From Sulfuricella sp. (GTDB taxonomy: Bacteria > Pseudomonadota > Gammaproteobacteria > Burkholderiales > Sulfuricellaceae): a DNA stretch of 64,000 nt. Positions 34,001-42,931 of this stretch are shown in pieces. The translations under genes were made by a program, and so were the position numbers. Below the pieces are notes generated by a model, which saw only the letters and a list, made by a program, of their open reading frames with translations, searched no databases and was not told the origin of the DNA. Every line of letters begins with the position of its first letter. Positions within the stretch are counted from its first letter, which is position 1. Location: assembly GCA_041651995.1 (NCBI GenBank), contig JBAZID010000001.1:372001-436000 (forward strand). The letters are read 5' to 3'.

Positions 34001-35277
34001 TGGGTTTGTCCTTTATTTTCCGTACTGACATGTTCCATGGGCTGGCCGAGCAATGCCTCCAGCCTGGAAAAAGCCAGGGCAAGCTGATATTCGGTTTTGC
34101 GTTCACGCAGTTTCGCCACCATGGTTGCCGCCATGGCATCCCCCAGGTTAGTTTTCAGCTCCACTTCGTACTGCCCGCGTGCGCGTTCCAGCGCCAGGTC
34201 ACGATAGTCGCTGTGCTTTTTTGCTGCTGTGCGTGTCGTGCGCTGCAATTCGCCGATTTCCAGCCAGCTTTCCAGCAACGTCTGTTCCAGTTCCAGCGCC
34301 AGCTTTTCAGTTTCCGCCTGAAGACGCTGAAACAGCGCCTGCTCCTTCGCCATCTGCGCATCCACCCTGCGGCCGGTGTAGAAGGGCCAGGTCAACACCA
34401 CACCCGCTCGCACATTATCGCGGGTCGCGGCTTCACGGCTGTACCCCCCGCCTTCCAGTTCGAGATCGAGCAGAGGCGATTTATCCGCGCGCACCGCCCC
34501 GATACGCTGTGTGGCACCTTCCAGCTGGGCGCGCATGGCGGCAAGGCGCGGGTTGTGCGCGCGCATCAGCGGCAGCAGCACCTCATATTCGGGCAGGGGG
34601 CGATCATTCCCGGCCAGCTCCGGGTCAGCCAGATCCGCACTCAACTGGCCGGAGCGGTTCATGGCGGAGGCCAGCTGTGCGCGGGAAATGCGCTGCCGCA
34701 ACAAGCTGGCATTACGCCTCATCAGCGAGTCCTGGTATCCGTTCTCGACCTCGGCCAGATCGGCGGCGGTGGTCTGGCCCACTTCCAGGCGATGGCGGGC
34801 GTTGTCCAGATTCACGTAGGCGACGGCCATGTACTCGTTGTCGGCGGCAAACTGCATGTCCGCCAGCAAGACATCGAAAAACCGCGTCATGACATCCAGG
34901 CGACGCCGCGAAAGGGTATCCAGCAGTGCCGCTTCGCGCGCCGCCAATATGGACTCCGCTGCCTGCCCGGCCAGCGCGGTGCGGCCAAAGTCATAAAGGG
35001 ATTTGCGCGCACTGAGCCGCAGGGTGTTGTCGCTCACCGAATCCGGGCCGATGCTCGGTTTTGCCTGGCGCAAGCCGGCCTCGAGGTTGAGATTCCAGTC
35101 GCCGCGCGCGCCGGCCAGGTCGCGCTCGGCCAGCGCCATGGCGCGGTCCGCTTCGGCCATGCGCAGGTCAGGATGGGCTGCCGCCACGGAGGCCAGCGCC
35201 TGTTCCAGCGTCAAGGGCTGCGCCAGCGCCTGGCCTCCGGCAAGCAACAAGCCGATCGCCAGCAGCGCACGCCTCAT
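33997..35277 (-). CDS. TolC-family outer-membrane efflux protein
   Basis: A 426-residue TolC/OEP family protein with signal peptide MRRALLAIGLLLAGGQALA. The two-fold repeat of coiled-coil helices and strands is visible: LTLEQALASVAAAHPDLRMAEADR starts the first half and LPEYEVLLPLMRAHNPRLAAMRAQLEGA the second, and the second beta segment reads AGVVLTWPFYTGRR. It forms a trimeric channel through the outer membrane and periplasm. It overlaps the thioredoxin gene upstream (4 bases) and the adaptor gene downstream (4 bases). Confidence 0.92.
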   Translation of the reverse strand: MRRALLAIGLLLAGGQALAQPLTLEQALASVAAAHPDLRMAEADRAMALAERDLAGARGDWNLNLEAGLRQAKPSIGPDSVSDNTLRLSARKSLYDFGRTALAGQAAESILAAREAALLDTLSRRRLDVMTRFFDVLLADMQFAADNEYMAVAYVNLDNARHRLEVGQTTAADLAEVENGYQDSLMRRNASLLRQRISRAQLASAMNRSGQLSADLADPELAGNDRPLPEYEVLLPLMRAHNPRLAAMRAQLEGATQRIGAVRADKSPLLDLELEGGGYSREAATRDNVRAGVVLTWPFYTGRRVDAQMAKEQALFQRLQAETEKLALELEQTLLESWLEIGELQRTTRTAAKKHSDYRDLALERARGQYEVELKTNLGDAMAATMVAKLRERKTEYQLALAFSRLEALLGQPMEHVSTENKGQTQ

Positions 35278-35789
35278 TTGGCGGCCTGTTGCTTGTATCT
35301 GGCAAACGGCATGGTCTTGTATGCGCCGTCCACCACATAGCGCCCCAGCGCCATGAACTCCTTGCTGTCCTTGGCGGCGCCAGTAAAGCGGGTCAGCATC
35401 TTGCCGGAGAGGTCAAAGAACAGGAACACCGGCGTGGCACGCACCCGGTGATCGAGGGCAAACTGCTTTTCCGTGGCCGCCTTGCCGGAAAAATCCACCA
35501 GCGCATTGGCGCCTTCGCTATCGACGCTGAAAATCAGGAAATGCTGGCGATAGTAGTCCTGCACCTCTGACTGGTTGAGAATGGATTGCTTCATGCGATG
35601 GCAGAATGGGCAGTCTTCCATCTCGAACATCAGCAGAATGCCCTGCTTGCCCTCGGCTTTTGCCACATCCAGCTCGGCCTTGAAATCACCCAGATGCTGA
35701 TTGAAGAAGTGCTGCTGCACATCGCGGCTCTCGGCCCAGGCTGGCGCCACAAACAGGCAAAAAATCAGGCCCAGAAGGACTTTCTTCAT
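35274..35789 (-). CDS. Periplasmic thioredoxin-like protein, SoxW type
   Basis: A 171-residue exported thioredoxin-fold protein (signal peptide MKKVLLGLIFCLFVAPAWA). The redox motif is CPFCHRM at about residue 60 and the cis-proline segment is RATPVFLFFD. This layout, with a short distance between signal and motif, resembles SoxW and DUF255/thioredoxin_2-like proteins of sulfur oxidisers, which reduce periplasmic partners. It is coupled to TolC downstream by 4 bases. Its likely job is delivering or removing electrons from disulfides in exported proteins. Confidence 0.83.
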   Translation of the reverse strand: MKKVLLGLIFCLFVAPAWAESRDVQQHFFNQHLGDFKAELDVAKAEGKQGILLMFEMEDCPFCHRMKQSILNQSEVQDYYRQHFLIFSVDSEGANALVDFSGKAATEKQFALDHRVRATPVFLFFDLSGKMLTRFTGAAKDSKEFMALGRYVVDGAYKTMPFARYKQQAAK

Positions 35790-35798
35790 GACTCGCTC

Positions 35799-36260
35799 CT
35801 ATTTCTTGGTGATGTAGTTCTCTACGGCCTTGCGTGTGATGGCGCCCACATTGTACGCAACCAGCTTGCCCTGGGGATTGTACAGATACGTGGTCGGCAG
35901 GCCGCTGATCGGCCCCACCTGCGAGGCAGAGGCTTGAGTACCAAGGATGACGGGGTAGGAAACGAACAATTGCTCGGCGAAATCCTTCACCTCCTGCCCG
36001 TTGCGGTAATCCATGGCCACCCCCAGCACCACCAGATCCTTGTGCTTGTCGTGCAGGGCGCTCAGGTCGGGGATTTCCTCCACACAAGGCGGGCACCAGG
36101 TAGCCCAGAAATTCACCAGCACCCATTTGCCCTTGTAGCCGGCCAGGGAATGCTGCTTGCCCTGAGTGTCCTGGAAGGTGAAGCCGGCTGCCGCGGCCAG
36201 CCCCGCCATGGCGAACAATATGCATCCCAGCAAGAGCCGGATCAGCCGCTTATTTTTCAT
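35799..36260 (-). CDS. TlpA/ResA-like periplasmic thioredoxin
   Basis: A 153-residue thiol-disulfide protein with an N-terminal signal/anchor (about residues 5-25) and the TlpA-type motif NFWATWCPPCVEEIPDL, followed by ISGLPTTYLYNPQGKLV with the cis-proline. Such proteins keep cytochrome or other periplasmic cysteines reduced. It overlaps the preceding YqhA-family gene by 11 bases and stands 9 bases before the SoxW-like gene, so two thioredoxins with different motifs (CPPC and CPFC) are co-expressed. Confidence 0.88.
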   Translation of the reverse strand: MKNKRLIRLLLGCILFAMAGLAAAAGFTFQDTQGKQHSLAGYKGKWVLVNFWATWCPPCVEEIPDLSALHDKHKDLVVLGVAMDYRNGQEVKDFAEQLFVSYPVILGTQASASQVGPISGLPTTYLYNPQGKLVAYNVGAITRKAVENYITKK

Positions 36261-36819
36261 GCACGGCCTCGCTCACATGCTTCGCGCCACCATGTGAATC
36301 CGCGGCATGGGTAAGGTACAAGGACAAGCCGATCAAGGCCAGGCTGCCGCCCAGGTAAAGCAGGTCGAGCGTGGTTTTCATCTCCATCTTGAGCGCGCTC
36401 TCGAACAGGGTCACGATCAGGATCATCAGAATTACCTTCGCCAGGCGGGCCTTGAGATCGTCCAGGCTTTCGATCACCAGTATCTTGCTCGAGGTCTTGC
36501 TGCCATGCGCCTCATCGATATCGCTAATGAACAACTCATACATGCCAAGGGAAAAAATCAGCATCACCGTGGCCAAAAGATAGCCATCCACCACCTCCAC
36601 GATGTGGGTAATGGTGTCATCGTGCAGAACCTTGCGTGCCTCGCCCGTGAGGCTGGGGTCGGCATAGTGGAAAATATGCACGATCAGGTAATACACATCC
36701 ACGGTGGCCATGTAAAAAATAGCAAAGCCCGCCGCCAAACTCGCCACCACGGCAAACAGGACAACGTAGCGGCTGCGCCATAGAGCACCTTCAAAAATTT
36801 TTTCAAGCAGATTCATCAT
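36250..36819 (-). CDS. YqhA-family membrane protein
   Basis: A 189-residue inner-membrane protein with three to four helices (about 20-45, 75-100, 125-145, 150-170). The motif MFSLGMYELFISDID-like stretch (here MLIFSLGMYELFISDIDEA) and SLDDLKARLAKVILMILIVTLFE is typical of the YqhA/UPF0114 family, whose function is not known. It is the first gene of the five-gene minus-strand group YqhA-TlpA-SoxW-TolC-HlyD. The upstream 236-base gap is shared with the divergent PilZ gene and must hold both promoters. Confidence 0.85.
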   Translation of the reverse strand: MMNLLEKIFEGALWRSRYVVLFAVVASLAAGFAIFYMATVDVYYLIVHIFHYADPSLTGEARKVLHDDTITHIVEVVDGYLLATVMLIFSLGMYELFISDIDEAHGSKTSSKILVIESLDDLKARLAKVILMILIVTLFESALKMEMKTTLDLLYLGGSLALIGLSLYLTHAADSHGGAKHVSEAVHEK

Positions 36820-37055
36820 GTTGTTGCTTCACCTAAAGCAGATATTCAAAATAGAGGATGGCAAAAATCGCACCCTACATCCAGCGATGCCACGCCAATG
36901 GCAATACCAGAACACACCATGAAAAAAACAGCCATTTCATCCACGAATGAGCCATTCCGGCTTATTTTACCTTGCTTAATGTTTTACAAACCCGGCAATT
37001 GTTTCTAGAATCAAGAAAAACATAAATCTGGCAGGATTCAGGAGACGCGCAATTC

Positions 37056-38669
37056 ATGGCCATTAAACTATCGGTTCCCGGACTGGAACAGAATTTAACC
37101 GTAGAAACCCAGCCCAAGCAAGTTGCAGAATGGCTGGCCGCACTCCCGCTGACCAACCTGAATGAAACCCCTCGCGCCATTCTGGACGCACTGAGCGCGC
37201 TGAACCGCAGCAAGGTTGCCGATGACATCCGGCTCAAGTTGCTCGAACTCTACCGCACCGCGATCGCCAGCCAGATGTCAGCACTGGAGGCGCAGTTTTC
37301 CGGCCAGCCCCTGCCGCTGCCGGAGAAATCCAGGCTCATGGCCAGCCAGGCACGCCAGTTGCAGACCGAGCTGGCGTATGGCTACAAAATCATACTGCTC
37401 GAGCAATCCAGCCGGAAGCTGAGCTTCGGCAGCAACAAGCAACTGCCGCTGGTGGTCGAACGGGCTATCGGTAGCCTGGGCCGGATGCTGGTGGTGTGTT
37501 ACCAGACCTACGCGCCGACGCCCGCCGGTGTCTGGGCGGAAATGCATATCCTGTTCACCTACGCCGTGGAACAGGGCATACAGGACGAAACCATTTTCGA
37601 GCCAGGCCGTCAGAGCAGCGTCAATCTGGCCTACAAGCAGGCCCTGTTGCTCGCATTGCTCGACCCCTACCGGCTGATGCAGGGCGAAGTCAACAAGGTG
37701 CTGGAGTATCTCACCCAATTTGGCGGCCAGGCGCATTTGCAACCGCTGATGCAGACCAGCAACCCATCCGGTTACTTTCTGGTGCGGCTGGACAGCGACA
37801 AACCTCCGCGCGCGCTGGCGCATGACTCCACGGTTACCGATGCGCGCACCGACATCCTGCTCAACACCCTCGAACTGGCGCGACTGCTGCACCAGCAGAT
37901 CAACCAGCTGGAAACGGGCGCCAATCCCAAGACGCTACTTCTGCCTTACGCCGCCAAGGATTTTGGCTATCCCAACCTGCTGCGGCGCATGCTCAAACAC
38001 TGGGGCATCGCGCCCAAGCGCCTGTTCAACCGCACCCAGCACGATGCCAAAATGGAAATCTGTGCCGGCATCCGCTCCATCCACCACTTCCTCTGCGGAG
38101 ACCTCAGCGGCGGCGTGGCTGGCAAGGCGGACGAAGCTGCCGGGCGCGAAACCACGGGGATCACCCTGGAACTGGCGAATTCACCGCTGGACAAAACCAG
38201 CCTCCAGACTTATGTATCCAGGAACTGGCTGATCATCAACGAAAGCGCAGGCGGACTGGCGCTTGCCAAGGACCCCAAAACCGATGTTCAGGTACGGGTG
38301 GGTGAAATCATCGGACTCAGGCCCGAGGACAATGAAGCCTGGAATATCGGCGTGGTGCGCTGGGTCAGCAGCGAAAACCCCAACCATTTGCAACTCGGCG
38401 CCCAGATGCTCGCGCCCACCGCCACCCCGGTCATGCTGCGGCCTTTGATCACCAGCAGCAGCGGCGCGCCGTTTCAGCCCGCGCTGCTGCTGCCCGAGAT
38501 TCCCGCCCTGAAGCAACCCGCGACCCTGGTCTGCCTGCGCGGCGGTTTTTTTCCGCAGCGTGAATTTCTTCTGGACCAGAACGGCACCCCGGAAAATGTG
38601 CGTGCCACCCGGCTGCTGGAACAGACTGCCACTTTCGACCTGTTCGAATTCACCCAGGTTCAGGCTTAA
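37056..38669 (+). CDS. PilZ-domain protein, predicted c-di-GMP effector
   Basis: A 537-residue cytoplasmic protein with no signal peptide. Residues 1-370 are helical and of a type found in betaproteobacteria as an N-terminal extension of PilZ proteins; I cannot name the fold. The C-terminal about 130 residues look like a PilZ domain: NWLIINESAGGLAL (the N-x-S-x-x-G half of the c-di-GMP motif), then VGEIIGLRPED and WNIGVVRWV. The arginine pair of the canonical motif is not obvious, so nucleotide binding is likely but not proven. GGAG precedes the ATG by 9 bases, and TAGAAT about 40 bases upstream is a plausible -10 box. Confidence 0.75.
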   Translation: MAIKLSVPGLEQNLTVETQPKQVAEWLAALPLTNLNETPRAILDALSALNRSKVADDIRLKLLELYRTAIASQMSALEAQFSGQPLPLPEKSRLMASQARQLQTELAYGYKIILLEQSSRKLSFGSNKQLPLVVERAIGSLGRMLVVCYQTYAPTPAGVWAEMHILFTYAVEQGIQDETIFEPGRQSSVNLAYKQALLLALLDPYRLMQGEVNKVLEYLTQFGGQAHLQPLMQTSNPSGYFLVRLDSDKPPRALAHDSTVTDARTDILLNTLELARLLHQQINQLETGANPKTLLLPYAAKDFGYPNLLRRMLKHWGIAPKRLFNRTQHDAKMEICAGIRSIHHFLCGDLSGGVAGKADEAAGRETTGITLELANSPLDKTSLQTYVSRNWLIINESAGGLALAKDPKTDVQVRVGEIIGLRPEDNEAWNIGVVRWVSSENPNHLQLGAQMLAPTATPVMLRPLITSSSGAPFQPALLLPEIPALKQPATLVCLRGGFFPQREFLLDQNGTPENVRATRLLEQTATFDLFEFTQVQA

Positions 38670-38745
38670 CCAGGCGTTCAAAAACCTGAAAAGCCTTGAA
38701 CCGCAAAGGGCGCGAGGGGTTTCAGATACCTTGCACTGTTTTACC

Positions 38746-38784
38746 TTGCGTAACCTTTGCGTCCCTTGCGGTGAAACGCCGTTT
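38746..38784 (-). repeat. Dispersed repeat, copy 2
   Basis: Reverse complement of the repeat at 9846-9891: on the minus strand it reads AAACGGCGTTTCACCGCAAG then GGACGCAAAGG. It lies in the convergent gap between the PilZ gene and the YihY gene and could serve in transcription termination. Confidence 0.6.
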
Positions 38785-40009
38785 ACATCTTCTCTTGGAC
38801 GGCAGAGGTAGCGCACAAATCTTCCAGCGAGCCGGCCAGGGCCAGCTCCAGGCTGGCCGCGGTACGCCCGCTCAATGCAGCAAGATTTGCATCACTTTCG
38901 GCGGGCAGATCATCATCCGGTTTGAACACAAAACGGCGAAACACTTCCCGCACCGCAATGTCGCCCGGGTGGGCCGACAGCAGCCAGCGCTGGCCAGCCG
39001 TGCGTGCCACCCAGCGGGCATCAAGCAAGCGAAGCAGAATATTTTCCAGCTCTTCCAGCGCCACCCGGGTTTCACGCTGTAAAGCGGCCAGGTTCAAAAT
39101 CTCGCCGCGGTGCTGGGCATGACACAGCGCCTGCAATATACGCAGGGCATCGAAGTAACGCCGCCCGGCAGTACGCTCGACCTGCCACATGCCGCCTTGC
39201 CAGTAAGGAAGCGAGGCGGCCAACACTGCCCCGCTCACCACCACCAGCCAGGACAGATAAACCCACAACAGAAATACCGGCAGGCTGGCGAAGGCACCGT
39301 ACACCAGCGTGTAGCCGGAAAAATGCAGAATATAGGCGGTGAACCCCTTGCTCATCAACCCCAGCCCCAGCCCAGCCGCCACCCCGCCCGCCAGGGCATG
39401 GCGAAAGGGCACATAGCGGTTGGGCACGGCAAAATAAAGCAGGGAAAACGCCAGAGAGGTAATCACCAGCGGCACAACCTTCAGAACCCCCACACCCAGG
39501 GACGGAATAAATTCCACATAACCCAGCGAATAACTCACCAGATAGGAAGTCAGCGAAAGACTGGCGCCAAGCAGCAAAGGCCCCAAGGTCAGTACCGCCC
39601 AATAGGTCAGCACGCGCTGCAGCAGACGGCGCCGCGTTGTCACGCGCCAGATCAGGTTAAACGCATGCTCGATGGTCTGCATCAACATCAGGGCGGTCAC
39701 CGCCAGGGCCGCGACGCCCACGGCGGTCAGGCGCGCCGCCTTCTCGGAAAATTCCTGCATGTAAACCGTGATGATCTTGCCCGCCACTTCAGGCACCATA
39801 TTGGTGAGCAGGAAAATCTTGAGTTGCACCATCAGCCCGGAAAACACCGGAAACGCCGAAATCACGGTAAACGCAATGACCATCAACGGCACCAGCGACA
39901 GCAGCGTGGTGTATGTCAGGCTGGAAGCAATCTGTATGCAGCGATCTTCGTCGAAGCGCTGCACCAGAAAACGCATGAAACCGAGGAATTCGCGAATTGG
40001 GCGGGACAT
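38783..40009 (-). CDS. YihY/BrkB-family inner-membrane protein
   Basis: A 408-residue protein. About residues 30-275 form six membrane helices of the YihY/BrkB family (formerly called ribonuclease BN, a misassignment), with the family pattern SSLTYTTLLSLVPLMVIAF, FNLIWRVTTRR and AFASLPVFLLWVYLSWLVVVSGA. The C-terminal about 120 residues are cytoplasmic and include a winged-helix-like segment (LALQRETRVALEELENILLRLLDARWV in part). Function is unknown. The frame is open 4 codons upstream via a TTG, but ATG at 40009 matches the family N-terminus (RPIREFLGFMRFLVQRFDED). Confidence 0.88.
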   Translation of the reverse strand: MSRPIREFLGFMRFLVQRFDEDRCIQIASSLTYTTLLSLVPLMVIAFTVISAFPVFSGLMVQLKIFLLTNMVPEVAGKIITVYMQEFSEKAARLTAVGVAALAVTALMLMQTIEHAFNLIWRVTTRRRLLQRVLTYWAVLTLGPLLLGASLSLTSYLVSYSLGYVEFIPSLGVGVLKVVPLVITSLAFSLLYFAVPNRYVPFRHALAGGVAAGLGLGLMSKGFTAYILHFSGYTLVYGAFASLPVFLLWVYLSWLVVVSGAVLAASLPYWQGGMWQVERTAGRRYFDALRILQALCHAQHRGEILNLAALQRETRVALEELENILLRLLDARWVARTAGQRWLLSAHPGDIAVREVFRRFVFKPDDDLPAESDANLAALSGRTAASLELALAGSLEDLCATSAVQEKM

Positions 40010-40071
40010 GGAGAAATACAAAAAGTGGGTCCGGGTATAATAGGCAAATTAACTGTTCTTGAGAATGCGCA

Positions 40072-40671
40072 ATGAATGAAATTCTGGTGCTGTATTACAG
40101 TCTGCACGGTTCGGTGAAAGAAATGGCGCAACTGATCGCGCGCGGAGTGGAGCAGGTGCCCGGCGCCACGGCGCGCATTCGCACCGTGCCTCGTGTATCC
40201 ACGGTATGCGAAGCGGTGGAGGATGCCATCCCGGATTCCGGCGCGCCTTACGCAGAACTGAAAGACCTGGAGGAATGCGCCGGCCTTGCGTTGGGCAGCC
40301 CTACCCGTTTCGGCAACATGGCAGCGCCAATGAAACATTTCTGGGACGGCACCACGCCGCTGTGGCTGAAAGGCGCCCTGATCGGCAAGCCTGCTGCACT
40401 GTTCACCTCGACCGCCAGCATGCACGGGGGGCAGGAAAGCACGCTCTTCTCGATGATGGTGCCGCTGCTGCACCACGGCATGCTGATTGCCGGTCTGCCC
40501 TACTCCAACCCGGAGCTGAGCGCCACCACTTCCGGTGGCACCCCCTATGGTGCAAGCCATGTCGCTGGCGTGGATGGCAACAAACCATTCACTGAGGAAG
40601 AGCGCAAATTGTGCCTTGCTCTCGGCAAGCGGCTGGCAGAAACGGCACTGAAATTGTCGCGTCCGCTCTGA
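40072..40671 (+). CDS. wrbA: NAD(P)H:quinone oxidoreductase, WrbA type
   Basis: A 199-residue flavodoxin-like protein. The FMN phosphate loop YYSLHGSVKEMAQLIARGVE lies at the start, SPTRFGNMAAPMKHFWDGT follows near residue 78, and TSTASMHGGQESTLFSMMVPLLHHGM is the WrbA signature. WrbA enzymes do two-electron quinone reduction and limit oxidative stress. Length fits the family. The next gene begins 25 bases after its stop. Confidence 0.93.
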   Translation: MNEILVLYYSLHGSVKEMAQLIARGVEQVPGATARIRTVPRVSTVCEAVEDAIPDSGAPYAELKDLEECAGLALGSPTRFGNMAAPMKHFWDGTTPLWLKGALIGKPAALFTSTASMHGGQESTLFSMMVPLLHHGMLIAGLPYSNPELSATTSGGTPYGASHVAGVDGNKPFTEEERKLCLALGKRLAETALKLSRPL

Positions 40672-40696
40672 CCGGCCTGACCGGAAACCCCGGCAC

Positions 40697-41068
40697 ATGA
40701 AAACCGCGCTTCACTACTCCGCTATCGTCAGCCTGATCGCATTGATCATGCTATGCCTCGCCTGGGAAGGCTGGCTCGCGCCGCTGCGACCCGGCGGAAC
40801 CCTGCTGGTGATCAAGGCGGCACCGCTCCTGCTGCCCCTGTTCGGCATCCTGCGCGGCAAGGTTTATACCTACCAGTGGGCCTCGATGCTGATCCTGCTT
40901 TATCTCACCGAGGGGGCGGTGCGCGCCTGGTCAGATCAAGGCCTGAGCGCGGTGCTGGGCGGGATTGAAATCTTTCTGGGCAGCGTGTTTTATCTGAGTG
41001 CGATTTTTTACGCCCGGCTCAGCAAAACTCACGGCGGCGGCCCGGTAAGCGAGGCACACCACAAATAA
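40697..41068 (+). CDS. DUF2069 membrane protein
   Basis: A 123-residue inner-membrane protein with about four helices (10-28, 35-53, 59-78, 85-107). It matches DUF2069, small proteins commonly encoded downstream of wrbA in betaproteobacteria; conserved parts are LVIKAAPLLLPLFGILRGKVYTYQWASMLILLYLTEG. Function unknown. A strong hairpin follows its stop. Confidence 0.85.
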   Translation: MKTALHYSAIVSLIALIMLCLAWEGWLAPLRPGGTLLVIKAAPLLLPLFGILRGKVYTYQWASMLILLYLTEGAVRAWSDQGLSAVLGGIEIFLGSVFYLSAIFYARLSKTHGGGPVSEAHHK

Positions 41069-41114
41069 TTGCTGCGGTTGCAAGAATGCTGGCCCGTGCC
41101 GGACAAAGGAAGGT

Positions 41115-41159
41115 CAGCGAGGGCGCTGGAAAGGACGCCAATTTCCAGCGCCCTCGCTG
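41115..41159. terminator. Bidirectional hairpin between the DUF2069 gene and leuA
   Basis: Perfect 18-bp arms (41115-41132 and 41142-41159; core GCGAGGGCGCTGG) with a 9-base loop, in the convergent gap. No T-run on either side, but stem stability makes it a likely terminator or mRNA end protector. Confidence 0.75.
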
Positions 41160-41174
41160 CCTTGCAGGCCTTTC

Positions 41175-42710
41175 TCAAACCTGCGGGTGCGCCCGCTCAA
41201 GCTTGCTGTGCAGCTTGTTGAGGGCGTGCAGGTAAGACTTGGCCGAGGCAATCACGATATCGGTATCCGAACCCTGGCCATTGACGATGCGCCCGCCCCT
41301 GGACAGCCGGACGGTCACTTCACCCTGCGCATCGGTGCCGCTGGTGATGTTGTTCACCGAATACAGCTGTAGCTCGGCACCGCTCTTGATGATCGAGTCA
41401 ATCGCCTTGAAGGCCGCATCCACCGGCCCGCCGCCATCCGCTTCAGCCTGTATTTCCGCCCCGTTCACGGCAACCACCACCGTGGCGTGAGGTGTTTCGC
41501 CAGTTTCCGAGCACACTTTCAAGGACACCAGCTTGAAGTGTTCCTGCTCCAGCGCGGCGGCTTCGTCGCTCACCAGCGCCTGCAAATCCTCGTCGAATAT
41601 TTCGTGCTTCTTGTCCGCCAGTTCCTTGAAACGGGCAAATGCGCCATTAAGCGCCTCTTCCGAATCCAGCTCGATGCCCAGCTCGGCCAAACGGGTCTTG
41701 AAGGCGTTGCGGCCGGAATGCTTGCCCATCACCATCTTGTTGGCGCTCCAGCCCACGTCCTCGGCGCGCATGATTTCGTAGGTTTCGCGATGTTTGAGCA
41801 CGCCGTCCTGGTGAATCCCGGACTCGTGCGCAAAAGCGTTGGCGCCGACGATGGCCTTGTTGGGCTGCACCGCGAAGCCGGTCACGCTCGCCACCAGGCG
41901 GCTGGCGGGCACGATCTGGGTGGTGTCGATCTGGGTATCGCAGTTGAACACGTCCTGGCGCGTGCGCACCGCCATCACGATTTCCTCCAGAGAGGCATTG
42001 CCCGCGCGCTCACCCAGGCCATTGATGGTGCATTCCACCTGGCGTGCGCCGTTGAGCACGGCCGAAAGAGAATTGGCCACGGCCAGGCCGAGGTCGTTGT
42101 GGCAATGCACCGAAAAAACGGCCTTGTCCGCATTGGGAATGCGTTCACGCAAGCTGGCAATCAGGGCGCCAAACTGGTGCGGCATGTTGTAGCCCACGGT
42201 ATCGGGAATATTGAGGGTGCCGGCTCCCGCATCGATTACCGCTTCGAGCACGCGGCAAAGAAAATCCGGGTCGGAACGGCCTGCGTCCTCGGGGGAGAAT
42301 TCGACGTTGTCGGTCCACTTGCGCGCCCATTTCACCGCCTTGACCGCCTGCTCGACCACCTGGTCGGGGCTCATGCGCAATTTCTTTTCCATGTGGATGG
42401 GCGAAGTCGCGATAAAGGTATGGATGCGGCCGGATTTTGCGCCTTTCAAAGCCTCGCCGGCACGGTCGATATCACGCTCCAGAGCGCGTGCCAAACCGCA
42501 CACCGTGCTGTCCTTGATGGCGTCGGCCACCGCTTTGACCGACTCGAAATCGCCGTTGGATGCTGCCGGGAAGCCGGCCTCGATGACATCCACCCGCATG
42601 CGCTCCAGTTGCCGCGCGATGCGCACCTTTTCTTCGCGCGTCATGGACGCGCCGGGACTCTGCTCACCATCACGCAAGGTGGTGTCGAATATGATCAATT
42701 TGTCTTTCAT
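41175..42710 (-). CDS. leuA: 2-isopropylmalate synthase
   Basis: A 511-residue LeuA, which condenses acetyl-CoA with 2-oxoisovalerate in the first committed step of leucine synthesis. The TIM-barrel start KLIIFDTTLRDGEQSPGASM has the catalytic Arg and Asp, HCHNDLG holds two metal-binding histidines, and GERAGNASLEEIVMA is standard. The C-terminal regulatory domain (from about residue 390) with QLYSVNNITSGTDAQGEVTVRL binds leucine for feedback control. I use ATG at 42710, preceded by GGAG, since it gives the exact family N-terminus; the frame is open 30 bases upstream. Confidence 0.96.
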   Translation of the reverse strand: MKDKLIIFDTTLRDGEQSPGASMTREEKVRIARQLERMRVDVIEAGFPAASNGDFESVKAVADAIKDSTVCGLARALERDIDRAGEALKGAKSGRIHTFIATSPIHMEKKLRMSPDQVVEQAVKAVKWARKWTDNVEFSPEDAGRSDPDFLCRVLEAVIDAGAGTLNIPDTVGYNMPHQFGALIASLRERIPNADKAVFSVHCHNDLGLAVANSLSAVLNGARQVECTINGLGERAGNASLEEIVMAVRTRQDVFNCDTQIDTTQIVPASRLVASVTGFAVQPNKAIVGANAFAHESGIHQDGVLKHRETYEIMRAEDVGWSANKMVMGKHSGRNAFKTRLAELGIELDSEEALNGAFARFKELADKKHEIFDEDLQALVSDEAAALEQEHFKLVSLKVCSETGETPHATVVVAVNGAEIQAEADGGGPVDAAFKAIDSIIKSGAELQLYSVNNITSGTDAQGEVTVRLSRGGRIVNGQGSDTDIVIASAKSYLHALNKLHSKLERAHPQV

Positions 42711-42803
42711 GACAGACTCCAATGGAAATCTATAAATCATCAGCCGGAAACGGCAGCGTTTCAGGCCTGCATTGTATAACTTAAAGAGAGGGGTGGGATG
42801 TGA

Positions 42804-42887
42804 TTAGCGCGCGAAGCGCAGCAGCAGAGCCAGACCACTGGCGGCTGTAAGCAGGAATTCGGATTGGATGCGGGCAAGGAAGTTCAT
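42804..42887 (-). CDS. Possible 27-residue leucine-rich leader peptide upstream of leuA
   Basis: A short ORF (ATG at 42887, stop at 42804) on the leuA strand, 94 bases before leuA. The peptide MNFLARIQSEFLLTAASGLA-LLLRFAR has 7 leucines in 27 residues, ending in a run of three CTG codons. That would suit a leu attenuator peptide. Against this, it lacks a Shine-Dalgarno site, no terminator with a T-run follows, and a plausible -10 box (TTATACAAT region near 42775) lies after it. Treat as a weak candidate. Confidence 0.25.
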   Translation of the reverse strand: MNFLARIQSEFLLTAASGLALLLRFAR

Positions 42888-42931
42888 GGACAAAAATATA
42901 AATGGTTTCGCGAAATCATGCAAGCCAATGA

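Noticed and set aside
33997..36819. Sox sulfur-oxidation operon suggested by the SoxW-like thioredoxin
   Set aside because: No soxXYZAB genes are adjacent; the protein is co-encoded with TolC and an adaptor instead.
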